Assembly: GCA_031002005.1 (NCBI GenBank)
Contig: CM061920.1
Span: forward strand, 105,645,447 to 105,709,446
Origin: Vandiemenella viatica
Lineage: Eukaryota; Arthropoda; Insecta; Orthoptera; Morabidae
Reading direction: 5' to 3'
Length of the DNA stretch: 64,000 nt
Every line of letters starts with the position of its first letter. The first letter of the stretch is position 1. The notes beneath the pieces are model-generated. The model saw only the letters and a program-made list of their open reading frames with translations, did not search any database and was not told the DNA's origin. Shown one piece after another: positions 47,088 to 57,277 of the stretch. The translations under genes and the position numbers were made by a program.

Positions 47088-48190
47088 TGTGAAAAGCATT
47101 ACAGCGTGCTCCTGCACCTCCCCTTCATGATATGGCTATTAGAATGCTCGTATATGCGTCTCCCAGAGATGGGGAATATAGTCATCTTCTGTGGACTTTA
47201 CCTTCCGTAGTCACTCGCTCAGAAATGGGCGAATAGTGCCAGTTGTTAGTGTGTATGGAATTTAGAAACTTTTTTCTTCATCCAAATTCCAGACAAACAT
47301 ATCAAAGGAAAATTATCGGACTACATGCCTAGTACCGAAAATTAATTACTAACCTTCCTTAAACTGTAAACGATGTGTTCGTCTGTTTAGTGGAAGGGAA
47401 TAAGACATCAGTGAATTGTTTTCCTTGGCAGAATGGGTGAGTGTATAAATATATAAATGTCAGAGATGATTTTTTACTTAAAGGCAAGTGACAACGTACC
47501 CAGCACGCACCTTATATCGCATTTGTTCTTTTTTTTTATCGTAAACAAGACCCAACAGAAGTGTTAATCTACTAAAAAAAACTTACCTCTTAAAAAGGGA
47601 AGAGCATTTTGTTTCAATTGATATTTATTTCTCAAGTGTTCTAAATAATTGATTCACCAATAATATAAAAATTTCTACTTCATGTTGAAGGAAATTAAAA
47701 ACTTTACACAACTGGTATAAAACAGCCAGCTTTATTAAAAATATTCGTTGAATCACTCGTATTTCAACTCCTTGAGTAATTTGCTTCATATTAGCCATTT
47801 TCAATATTTGAAATCAATTGTTTCAAACTGTTTAGTATAAGATATAAAGATTTACTGTTTTCTGTATTTATTTTTTTGGCACTCACTGAGCAACTACAGT
47901 ATTTTTTGAAGTTAAAACCTCTGTATGCGCACTTGGCGTTGTTGGGGGGGGGGGGGTAAATCTATTAGTTCTCGACTTCCCGTCACCGACATGCTATGAT
48001 GTGTTGCGCTTATGATATGCGCGTTGGACGCTTTTGTATGGGAAAAAACGTATTAGCTCTCGTCATCAACATGCTAATGTTAACAGTGTATCGGTAGCAA
48101 TACGTATGACGTGTTTCTCTTGGGCAGCAGTGAAAGTATAGATTGCACTTGTATCTAATACATAAAAATGATTTTTTTTGTTTGTTATTA
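47088..48190. other. Intergenic; 13-G homopolymer at 47944-47956
   Basis: AT-rich apart from the G run. No gene or repeat boundary recognised. Confidence 0.45.
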
Positions 48191-48390
48191 TTCTTCATAC
48201 AAACTCACATTTTTTATCCGATTTTGATGGAAACTTGCATACACATATTTTGAAACAAATAGAAAAATATTGTTTAAGTTTGATTTACAAAAACCTAAGC
48301 CCTCTCCTTCTTTTCTCACTCATCTTAATATCTGTTAACGTTTTTCATACAAAACCACAGTATTTATCCGATTTTGATAGCACCTTCATG
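48191..48390 (+). repeat. Partial tandem duplication, 150-bp period
   Basis: ttcatacaaa recurs at 48194 and 48344, and tatccgattttgat at 48215 and 48365, both offset by 150 bp. The intervening parts are diverged. It probably belongs to an interspersed repeat. Confidence 0.6.
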
Positions 48391-48590
48391 CAAGGTGGTC
48401 TGGTAGCTCAGCGGTTAAGGTGCTTAGTCCCGAACTTTTTTATCTCCGGTCGCGGATTCAAATCCCGTGGTGAGCAGGAATTTTTAGGAGTTGTGTTTGA
48501 TTATATGAGCTACTCCGAAACGTTCCGCGGTACTGATTCCTCGTTAAACGGCAGGCCCCCGGGAAAAGACTCTTGAAGCAGAAAATAAAC
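48391..48590 (+). repeat. SINE family B, diverged
   Basis: The head ggtctggtagctcagcggtt (A-box zone), the B box ggattcaaatccc (48456) and the body ccgaaacgttccgcgg...attcctcgttaaacgg correspond to the 25204 copy. It lacks the long 3' part. The overlapping 132-codon frame is repeat read-through. Confidence 0.68.
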
Positions 48591-49643
48591 CAACCAAATC
48601 ATTCCAACAAAGGAGTTTCAGACATCTGCATCTTGTTTCGCTCTTCAACATATGCGGGTTTCTACAAGCTATTTACGATCTATAACAGAAAGAAATATTG
48701 ATGTTAATTGAGAGGTAACTTTTAAACACCTCAATTCTTCTTTGAAGATTCTTTGATATTTAAAAAGAATTATCGTCATATAATCTACCAGTGCTGAGCG
48801 AGCCAGCGGCTCTAATAGACATTTAAACATATTAATGTCGATTACTGCAGCGGTGGTCTTTACTCTGTAAATCCCTCCACCGGTCGCTTCGAGTGTTGTA
48901 GTTTATATCAACGTCAGAGGGACGCCATTAGATCTTTACGGCGCCGATGGTCTTGCGGATGATACGGCGATAACTGCCAAGCAAACACTGCTCCGGTAAC
49001 ACGGGAAATACTTACAAATTTTACCGGTACCACAGAGCTCTGAAATGTTATGGAACAACACCAAATTGGAATCGCCAGATACAGATATTCGATTAAAAAA
49101 ACCCCGACGGTCCTGTATAGATTGATAGCGGACAGTCAACGGAAGGCATTTTGCTAGCAGTGTGTATTAAGAGACAGCCAGTCAGTCTGTGAGGTACACA
49201 GCGCCACACATTCTGCGAGTTCGAACGAAGTTAGACGGAACTTTCAGGGATCAGCGTTTTCCACAGTTCGATTGCTAAATTGCTTTAAACAATTTGCATT
49301 CATACTATTAACTATTAAAGTCTAACTGTTGGATCAAGGGCTTAAGTTACACAGCAGTTTCTATGTAGAAAGGAGTGCTGATTGTTAACAAGACACCCGA
49401 CCATCTAGTTTAAAGAACAAATACTTTTTATATTAAGAGGTATTATTGTACCTGGAACTGAGGACAGCAGAATAATACAACAAAACACATCATTCCGGAA
49501 CTATGTATACACTGCATGACAGAAAAAAAAGTGAAGCATCCAAACAGGGAAGAGGAAACAATATAAATATTCACGGGTTGAGAGGGGAAATGAAATTATT
49601 TCACTGGTTACAAAATCGAATCAAATTTACAAAGAACTTGGCA
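48591..49643. other. Intergenic, nothing recognised
   Basis: No feature identified. Confidence 0.45.
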
Positions 49644-49651
49644 GTATGAAC

Positions 49652-50711
49652 TAGGGTTGTAACGGAAGTCATCTTTGCGTATGTAGATGCCGATGAGAAT
49701 GTTCAATGCTTGATATCTGCGGATGCGGAAGTGAAAAAATAAATTTATAATTATTTAGATTTTAATATTTTATCAAAAATAAACCTAAAATCAAAATAAG
49801 TATATTTTTATGCCAAATTCTACATTTTTCAGAAGTAACGTTCATTTCTATATAATACTACCACACTGATTTAATTCTGCATAATCTTTCAACAACGAAA
49901 AACTTGGGATGATTTCACAAGTGAATTAAATTATTCACATAACGACGCACGCGTCTAAAAAAAAAGAAAAAAAAATCTTTGTCATGTGAACTTTGCGGAG
50001 TTCGTGGTTCGACTAATTCAAGCGTCAATCATAATGCCTCGCCACCACACATCTCCGTGCCCGCCACCTGCCTTTGCGCTCTAGCGGCCCATTCACAGTA
50101 CAACTTGTAGGACCTACGTTCAACCGACTTTCGATAAAGAATACTGAAAGACCGTGAAAAAGGTTAGAGAACTGCATGCAGGTCGTGTTGGATTTTGGGA
50201 CTCCCAAACAACCAACACGAGTCCTTGCTGTCTAACAAGCTATGGTGTTAGATCATGACTGGAGGAAAAATCCTGCGAGTGTGCGATCAGGACACATGGT
50301 GTGCCGCGAGAAAGCGGAAAGGATTGCTTGGAACATTTTGTTGGGCTCCTTTTACTAGCGTGAATGGTTGAGCGCATCCTATTGTAGTTCTGCACTGATT
50401 TCTTGTAAGTTGGAAAGTGAAGAAGGCGCTTTACTTTACATGCAAGTTTAAACTTGTAAATTCGTCGCTTAGGTAAAAATACAATTTAGTTCACTGTTAT
50501 TTTTATTGCAAGGTCGTCAGAAAAAAACTCATTGTTGTTAGCTAAGAGACGATGGATAGAATATCGTATAAAGAGAAAAGAATAATATATATTGCAATGT
50601 GAACAAAACATCTGCTATACATCCGCAATAAATATTGCGGATGCGGATGCGTACGCGTATGTGGCATTTCACGCGAAAGTTTCGCACTTGCGGAGATCCG
50701 TAACATCCCTA
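49652..50711. mobile_element. Non-autonomous hAT element, 1060 bp, perfect 8-bp TSD
   Basis: gtatgaac at 49644-49651 and again at 50712-50719 is a perfect duplication. The ends tagggttgtaacgga and, from the right, tagggatgttacgga are inverted copies differing at two of 15 positions. gcggatgcgg motifs occur near both ends (49719; 50637), as expected of hAT subterminal repeats. No transposase-like translation was found inside; the longest frame (50025-50207, minus) is unrecognised. An autonomous relative would have to supply the transposase. Confidence 0.88.
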
Positions 50712-50819
50712 GTATGAACCCACTTATCAGTAGGACATAGCACTGATTCTGTTGGTAAGCGTGTCATAAAGTCATTGTATCATATCTTGAGACAAGCTTG
50801 CTAACAGATATTGTAACTG

Positions 50820-51600
50820 GTTCTTGATATCGTGGATAGTGGCATAGTGGTGAAATTGACGCCCGGGCTAGTCCCACACATATATCCTATCTGAGACAGA
50901 TCTGAGGAACTTGCTGGCAACGGGAATGTATCAACAACACGCAGACAGTATATAAAGCCGCGAACCGTGTGTAGACGAGCAATATCCAGTTCAAAAATGG
51001 CACCATGATACTGTCACGTGAGCGACGACACTTGAGAATGCAGGCTGTCTTGTTGTTGTTGCTGTAGGGCGCGTCGACAGCATGCAAGATGACCGTGACG
51101 GACCTCTGTGCCGTGAAGGTTTACTCAACCACTATCAGCCGAACCAAAAGTCATACCCGATGGCTCCCCTTACCATGACGCCAGGAAAAACACCGCTGTG
51201 CATCCCCAAAATCATGGAAGGAATGGGACCTCTCACCAGGTCGGCGCCAGGCTCATCGACATTGGTCATGAGATGTAGTGCAGAATCACTGAACACAATG
51301 AATGACGTTTCATTATGTTCTATTATGAATCAGCGTACGAGGGGCATCGTAGTATTCGGAACTATGGAGTTCTATTTTGTTGTGAAGACCGTTCACACAA
51401 GAAAAAATTGTGTTGTGGGCCACAAGCGCCATGGATCAATTTAATACTTGATGATATTGGCTTAAAAGAGTGGCATTCATGAAAAGTCCAAATTGTTGGT
51501 ATTAGAACACGATAGGGCTTCGACATCAGTCTGCGTAGTTTAACCCAATACAACGAAGTTTTCTTTTGTTTGGAACATTGTACCGATCAAGAAGAAAGAG
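50820..51600 (-). pseudogene. Tc1-like transposase relic
   Basis: Minus strand, read from about 51315: FIVFSDSALHL (cf. RVVFSDES.F), LVRGPIPSMILGMHSGVFPG, then VMVRGAIGYDF (cf. GVMVWGAI), and the LTAQR.v position. Below a small insertion, from about 50998: AIFELDIARLHTVRGF (cf. AIFQQDNARPHTA) and VDTFPLPASSSDLSQIGYM (cf. ..wPa.SPDLsPIEh.W). The third catalytic glutamate position (PIE) reads as glycine, and several frameshifts and stops separate the blocks, so the gene is dead. Inverted ends were not found, and the part above 51320 is only assumed to belong. Confidence 0.78.
51048..51081 (-). repeat. 34-bp insertion with (aac)n tail inside the Tc1 relic
   Basis: Plus-strand tcttgttgttgttgctgtag followed by ggcgcgtcgacag resembles the 65-bp insert at 38512. 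The flanking atgcaggctg (51038-51047) and atgcaagatg (51082-51091) match at 8 of 10 positions. It interrupts the Tc1 similarity between the LTAQR-type segment and AIFELD. Confidence 0.5.
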
Positions 51601-54600
51601 ACCAAAACAGGTTGGTGCAAACGTAATTTTATGTATTTTCAAAATACCAATCCACATTCAGTTTACTTCTCAACAATAAAACACTGCATAAATTTCACTA
51701 AACAATCAATTTTACTAAACCAGCAATTTCAATTCTATTTGTATCCAAAGTCTTTTCCTTCTCAATTAGTACATTGCTGGAGTCTATCAGAAACAATTTG
51801 ACACACGCGTAATTCAAGATTCTTGAAGGCGTACTCAATGCAAATATTCAGCTCACCAACGACGTAAACAGCCCTGTGTGGCGGTGAATTAGACTAGAAA
51901 TGTCCTCTCCGTTGCTTTTATAAAGCCTTTTTATTTCTTTGCAAACTATTTTTCACGACGAAAATTCTTTCCTGTTTTCTTAATATTTTACAAAGATAGT
52001 GACTATAACGAATAACAAGAACACTCAATTCTTACTGACGAATCATTCGCTTACAGTATTACCAATCTAGAAACACAAATTTAAACGAAAATTAAATTAA
52101 TATTATACTTTACTGCAGGATACTATATTAAGACTATACTTACTTCCAAAACTCCCTGTATAAATATCTGTATGTTCGTTAATTCTGCAGCAATTGAAAG
52201 GAGGGTGATATGAGAAGCTGTATCTTTTCTTTTTTTCAACGTTTGTACTGTAACCATAGAAAATTTTAACGAACATTGTACCAACCTAGAAAAAAATTGT
52301 CGAAGAATTATTCAAACTTATCTCCAACACTCAAAAGCGAAGAATATACCTAATTGCAAAAGTAGAACTACGAATTAAAATATGTTTAACGTATGTTCAT
52401 TAATCTAACTTAAAACATGTTCCATAACAAACACGTCTTCCAGGAACCAAACACATACCTGAATGTGCATGATCGTCCAGCAAGTAAGTTTGAATGACAA
52501 GAAATTCTTCTTTTTCTCCTCTATGGCTTCACGCCTCCTCGACAACGAGGACAGTGGAGGCAAGGATCGGGAAGGAATTTTGACACGGCCTTTCGAAAGA
52601 ACAATTTAGGCTATCACCTGGAGGCAAGAATCTCTCTTCGCCAAATTTTGAGCACTTCTAAATCAGCATAGTCCGCAACCATGTTCATCAAGGATTAAAT
52701 ATATTTTACAGACATCTCATTGCGGCTATTATAAGGTTATTTTCCGAACACGTACAAAGTGTCCAGACTAAATATTGCTGTTCATCGTACAAATATTGTC
52801 AATCAAGCTCGTTACTCCTTCTTAGCACTCCAAATAGTAGGCGTGCATCTATTGGGATCGTCGTCTTACCCAGCGCGTGTAATAATAATTCCAAGCTATT
52901 GTGTTATTGATTGGGGTCTTGTCTTAACCACTTTTCAACCAGAGGTTAGTTGGTATCCGACCTCAGGCTGAATCTGACAGCACGGAAAACTCCGACACTA
53001 CACACTGCTACTGTCCAGCTCTGATATGCCAATGCATTATTTTTCTCTTATTTAATCTGGATGCACCATTGCACAACTAATTTTGATAAATTCAAATTAA
53101 AAATTAACAGATATCTTTCATCTTGAAACTATATTCTCTCCGTGTCTTGCTCATTCTGCTATATGCTTCATTCTGCGATACAGTGCGCGTAATCTGTTTA
53201 TATTGAATGCACCAAAGAGATTTCTACCTTAATAAATTCTCGACGCAGACATCGTATAGCTGCTTTAAACTCAAAAGGGAAATCTAATGCGCAAAAAAAG
53301 TCAATATACCATTCAAATAACAGACAGTCAGTTGTATGTTGTAATAACACTCAACAACATTTCTATCCTACAAAAAAGCAATAGCAAATATTACCTAAGT
53401 CGGAGCAACCACGAAATGCAAAATCAAACCAGTTTTTCTCTTAAACGTTTCAAGATTGATCGCACTAAACCTTGTGAATAACGTTTTTATATGCAGTTAA
53501 TTTGTGAGCAGTAATCAGACAATGAACCCCGAAGCTCGATATGCGTATATCCGCTGCGCTCTTCACAGTGCTGATCGTGGACAGAACAGAGCACGTACCA
53601 CGTAATCTCTGATAACCATGCCGTACCTCACTTTTTTCGGCCGGGACTTAATTTCATAATGTGGCAGGATAGAAGGGCAGCACAGCCGCGAAATATCACA
53701 TGCCAGAATATATCAAATATTTTACATGTACTCTGAGTAAAAGTTAAGGTTTCAAACATAAATTACTTCGTTTAAACTTTCTACATGTAACAGTCAAATG
53801 ATGTAAAATTTAAACACGGGATTAAACGTTCAACTCAGATTTCATTAACAAGGTACCAGAGATATTACTAAACCAAATAATACAAGGTCAAATAATTTTG
53901 AGCTGAAAATAATGGAAAAGGTTTGAAAGAATAAATAAAAAGCTAAAATTAAGTGTGGTATCCAAACCGAAGGAGATATATACAGTCTGCTGTTGGAAGT
54001 AAGGTGGCCAGTTCCTTTGATCTTTACTTAACCTAACCCGGTAATCTTTCCAGGGAAAGGAGACATAGAGTCTGCAATGAGAAAAATATTGTTTACAAAA
54101 ATAAATAAGAGCAAGTGGAACATAAAATCAAAATCTTGGGCTGCTAGACGGACAAATTCCGTCTCGGCCCGCGTATTAATGTGAAGCTTCCCGTAAATAA
54201 TTTCTACAATGGTCAAGAGAAGATTCACACAATGGACGGGATGTTCCCATTCATCTGGCTCGCCTTCGTTAAGAAGTTAACAGCGGGAGTCGGGTATTGG
54301 TTGCCAGTTGTTCTGAGTAGGGTCACAGACTCTAAAAAGTGTGATAAGAGAAGTAAAGTTTTGATGCGTATAGAAAATATTGGAGAACATCAACCGGGCG
54401 GGAGTATAAGATGTGCAAATAAGGACTAGGTTCCAAATGACTGCAGCCTATGAGACTTTTATTCTCTATGTTTTCTGGTTTACGCGGGGCCTGGAGAGAT
54501 GTTGATGAGGCAGTCTGGCAGTGACTGGAACAGAGGCAGGTTGAAACCTAAGTGCCGGCCCAGCATTGGCGCCGTATCCAAGTGATATAAGTACCGATAG

Positions 54601-54890
54601 AGTACCGGTGGTCATAGTGAGTGTGTCTGCAGCAACTCCAGAGTGCTTGGAGTTTCTTGTCTGTGTTGCCGACGCATACATTGTGTCCCAGTATCTACGT
54701 AAAGCGTTGAAAGTTGGAGTGTTTCGTTTGTGTTCCCAACGCATACAGGGCGTCTATATGTGCATGTAGCACATTAATAGTGCAACGACCTGACCTGTCT
54801 ATAGCGTGAGGTGGCATTGTGGAGCGTTGGTGATATTGATCGCCACACAATAAGCTGTGAAGCGATCGCGATATTCAACGGTAATATACG
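51601..54890. other. Intergenic; SINE C remnant at 52515-52640
   Basis: Mostly AT-rich. At 52515-52640 the plus strand shows cctcctcgacaacgagg, gggaaggaattttgacacgg and cctttcgaaagaac, i.e. a degraded minus-strand SINE C. The stretch 54470-54840 is GC-richer, with frames open on both strands (54466-54744 minus, 54566-54769 plus), but nothing is recognised. A gtat/gtac tetranucleotide tract lies just inside the next element. Confidence 0.45.
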
Positions 54891-55140
54891 AAATACAGTA
54901 GAACCTCAATAAGTTAAAGTCCAAGGGAAACACAAAATATTTTAAGTTATAGAGGTTTTAAGTTATCAAGGGTCTATGTTAGGTAGGTATGTACATATGT
55001 ATGTATGTACCCTTGTTCCTATTTTTACTTGAATGCGTCAGAAGGATTGGTTCAATAAAATACAGAAATTTAAATAATCATATTTATTTATTCACATTGC
55101 ACACGTTACATAAAAATAAAACAACAATTAAAGGTTTAGT

Positions 55141-56648
55141 CTACTTAAAAAAGTCTTTGATTTTCTTTTGTTTTAAACAATTCACAGTTTCTAAATTGAT
55201 TTGATTTTCAATGACAAATAGAGAGGAGAATACATTATCTTTTATGTTGCTACACTGCTCTATAAATGATCGTACAGTTGTTAAAGCTCTTTTTGCTTCG
55301 TTGATTGATACGCTCGTAGATGAAGTTTGTGGCTCGTCGTTAAAATCATCGTCTTTATCACTTTCAATGCAGTTGTTTACTGATTCCAATATTTCTTCCT
55401 CTGTTAACGTCCCTGCTGTGACTACTTCATCATCGCAAGTAACGAAGTCTTCAAAAGTAATGTTTGACCCAGACATGTGCATATTCCATTCTTCAGGCAC
55501 ATTATTATCTTCCTCTTCAATGATTTCTTGAGGTTCTGAAGAAAAACCACAGGTTCTAAAGCAGTTTTTTACTGCAAGGGGTGTTACGTTTCGCTAAGCT
55601 TTGTCTACCATCCTCATTGCTTGAAGAACATTGATAGAAGAAATCGTATTTTCCTCCATACCAGCTATCATTTTTCTAACAACTTCTTTTCTGTATAATG
55701 TTTCAAAATTTTTAATTAAACCCTGATCCAAAGGTTGAAGTTGTGATGTTGTGTTTGGTGGAAGAAATTGTACTTTGACTGCCTTTAATGGTGGTATGTC
55801 CCCGTGTGCTCTGCAGTTGTCGATAAACAGAATAATTTTTCTATTTGAAGTTACCATTTGCTTATCTATGTTAATCAGCCATTTTTTAAAAAGTTCGGCT
55901 GTCATCCATGCTTTTTTATTGGCTTCATAATCCATGGGTAGTGATTTTAGGCCTGCAAAGCACCGAGGTTTTGTTGACTTGCCTATAATTAAAGGTTTCA
56001 GTTTTTCTGTGCCCGTAGAATTTGCACAAAGCAGAATCGTAAGTCGTTCTTTGCTGTGCTTTCCTCCATGACATTTTTTATTTTTGAATGTTAATGTTTT
56101 GTCGGGAAGACATTTGAAAAATAGACCCGTTTCGTCAGCGTTAAAAACATCATTGGGATCATAATCATTCACTAAATTATGTAATTCAGATTTCCATTCT
56201 TGGCAGACTGATTTGCTTACGTTCGCACTTTTGCCGCACATTTTTTTAAAGGCTAAATCATGTCATTTCTTAAAATTCTCTAACCAGCCATTGCTGGCTT
56301 TAAAATTTTTGATTTTCAGCGAATTAGCTAACTCTTCAGCTTTTTCTTTCAGTATGGGTCCACTAACATTGATGTTTTTGTTTCGACACTGTTTAAACCA
56401 CGTAAACAAACATTGTTCTAAATTAGGGAATTCGGCAATTTTTCGTCTTGTACATTGAAGACTTTCTCCTGATTCTTGTTTCTTCAAGATTTCAACTTCT
56501 TTTTTAATGATGATTGATAATGTACTCTCATGTATCCCAAACTGAGCCGCAACTTCTTTCCTTTTCAATCCATTTTTCACTGCCTCTACAGTATAGCTTT
56601 TAATTTATCAGCATATGTGAGTGTTGTTAGTTTTCTTTTTGAACTCAT
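55141..56648 (-). pseudogene. Tigger/pogo (jerky-like) transposase with two stops and one frameshift
   Basis: The apparent start atg is at 56646-56648. The order is: N-terminal psq-type helix-turn-helix (LKRKEVAAQFGIHESTLSII, about 56566); second CENP-B-type HTH (LFTWFKQCRNKNINVSGPIL through GWLENFKK); DDE domain with the first D in NADETGLF (near 56135), the second in LFIDNCRAH and the third in LQPLDQGLIKNF, 30 residues later (DD30D). An acidic C-terminal tail follows, ending at 55141. Lesions: a frameshift near 56595, a tga at 56263-56265 between HTH and DDE, and a tag at 55594-55596 just past the DDE domain. Otherwise all parts stay in one frame over about 500 codons, the usual family length. 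The catalytic residues are intact. Confidence 0.93.
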
Positions 56649-57086
56649 TTTAAGCCAGTTTTATCACACAGTAGGTAAAGCGATGTTTCCAGGACAATGA
56701 TCAAAAACTTATTATCCAAGTAAGCCGTTGTCTTAAGGCTAACCGCCGCAAAGATAATCAGGATTGACAAATCCAGACAGGACAAAATATATTGAAGCAA
56801 ATTCAAAAAGGACCTGGCAAATCCAGTAATGACAAAAACCTGATGACAACCTCAAGATCTGGAAGGAGATGCGCATAAGCGCAAGAACTTCCCTTCACTC
56901 TGGGACTAAAGTTTTCCCAGAAGATTGTGCCCTGGCAAAAGAATTTCGAAGAAGCAAACAATAGGTGACATATGTACTGTACATTGTTTACGTTAACAAT
57001 TTAACTAGTGAACACGTGCAAGCAATAAATACCGAAACCTTTTGTTTTGCACACTCTTTCAAAATGACTCACTGACAAACAATTTT

Positions 57087-57269
57087 ATGTTATAGAGGTT
57101 GTGGAAACATTTCTTTAAGTTTTGAGGGCCAATACAGAGATTACTTATTGAAGTTATAGAGGTTGCGTATTTTAAGTTATAGAGGTTTTGGTCACTGATG
57201 GGAAGGGAACATATTATTTTTTGAAGTTATAGAGGTTTTTAAGTTACCGAGGTTTGAGTTATCGAGGTT
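57087..57269 (+). repeat. Subterminal repeats of the Tigger element
   Basis: Copies of aagttatagaggtt or near-copies occur at 57087, 57151, 57174, 57224, 57241 (aagttaccgaggtt) and 57256 (gagttatcgaggtt); the last runs into the terminus. At the left end one copy lies at 54944-54957 in the same orientation, with a partial one at 54960. The same word, inverted, is embedded in the left terminus. They are likely binding sites for the transposase HTH domains; this is inferred from position and repetition. Confidence 0.85.
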
Positions 57270-57277
57270 CTACTGTA

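Larger units (their letters stand above)
54896..57275 (-). mobile_element. pogo/Tigger-family DNA transposon, structurally complete
   Basis: TA at 54894-54895 and 57276-57277 flanks 2380 bp. The ends are inverted copies, starting CAGTAGAACCTC from both sides and matching for about 17 of 18 positions. The minus strand carries a pogo-type transposase (55141-56648). Repeats of aagttatagaggtt crowd both ends. TA target, CAG ends, and the CENP-B-like DNA-binding region fused to a DDE domain are the defining set for Tigger/pogo. The element is complete from end to end, but the coding frame is broken at three places, so this copy should not make transposase. Confidence 0.95.

Noticed and set aside
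51082..51444. 120-codon plus-strand ORF
   Set aside because: It is antisense to the Tc1 transposase relic.
55211..55531. 106-codon plus-strand ORF
   Set aside because: Shadow of the Tigger transposase C-terminal tail on the opposite strand.
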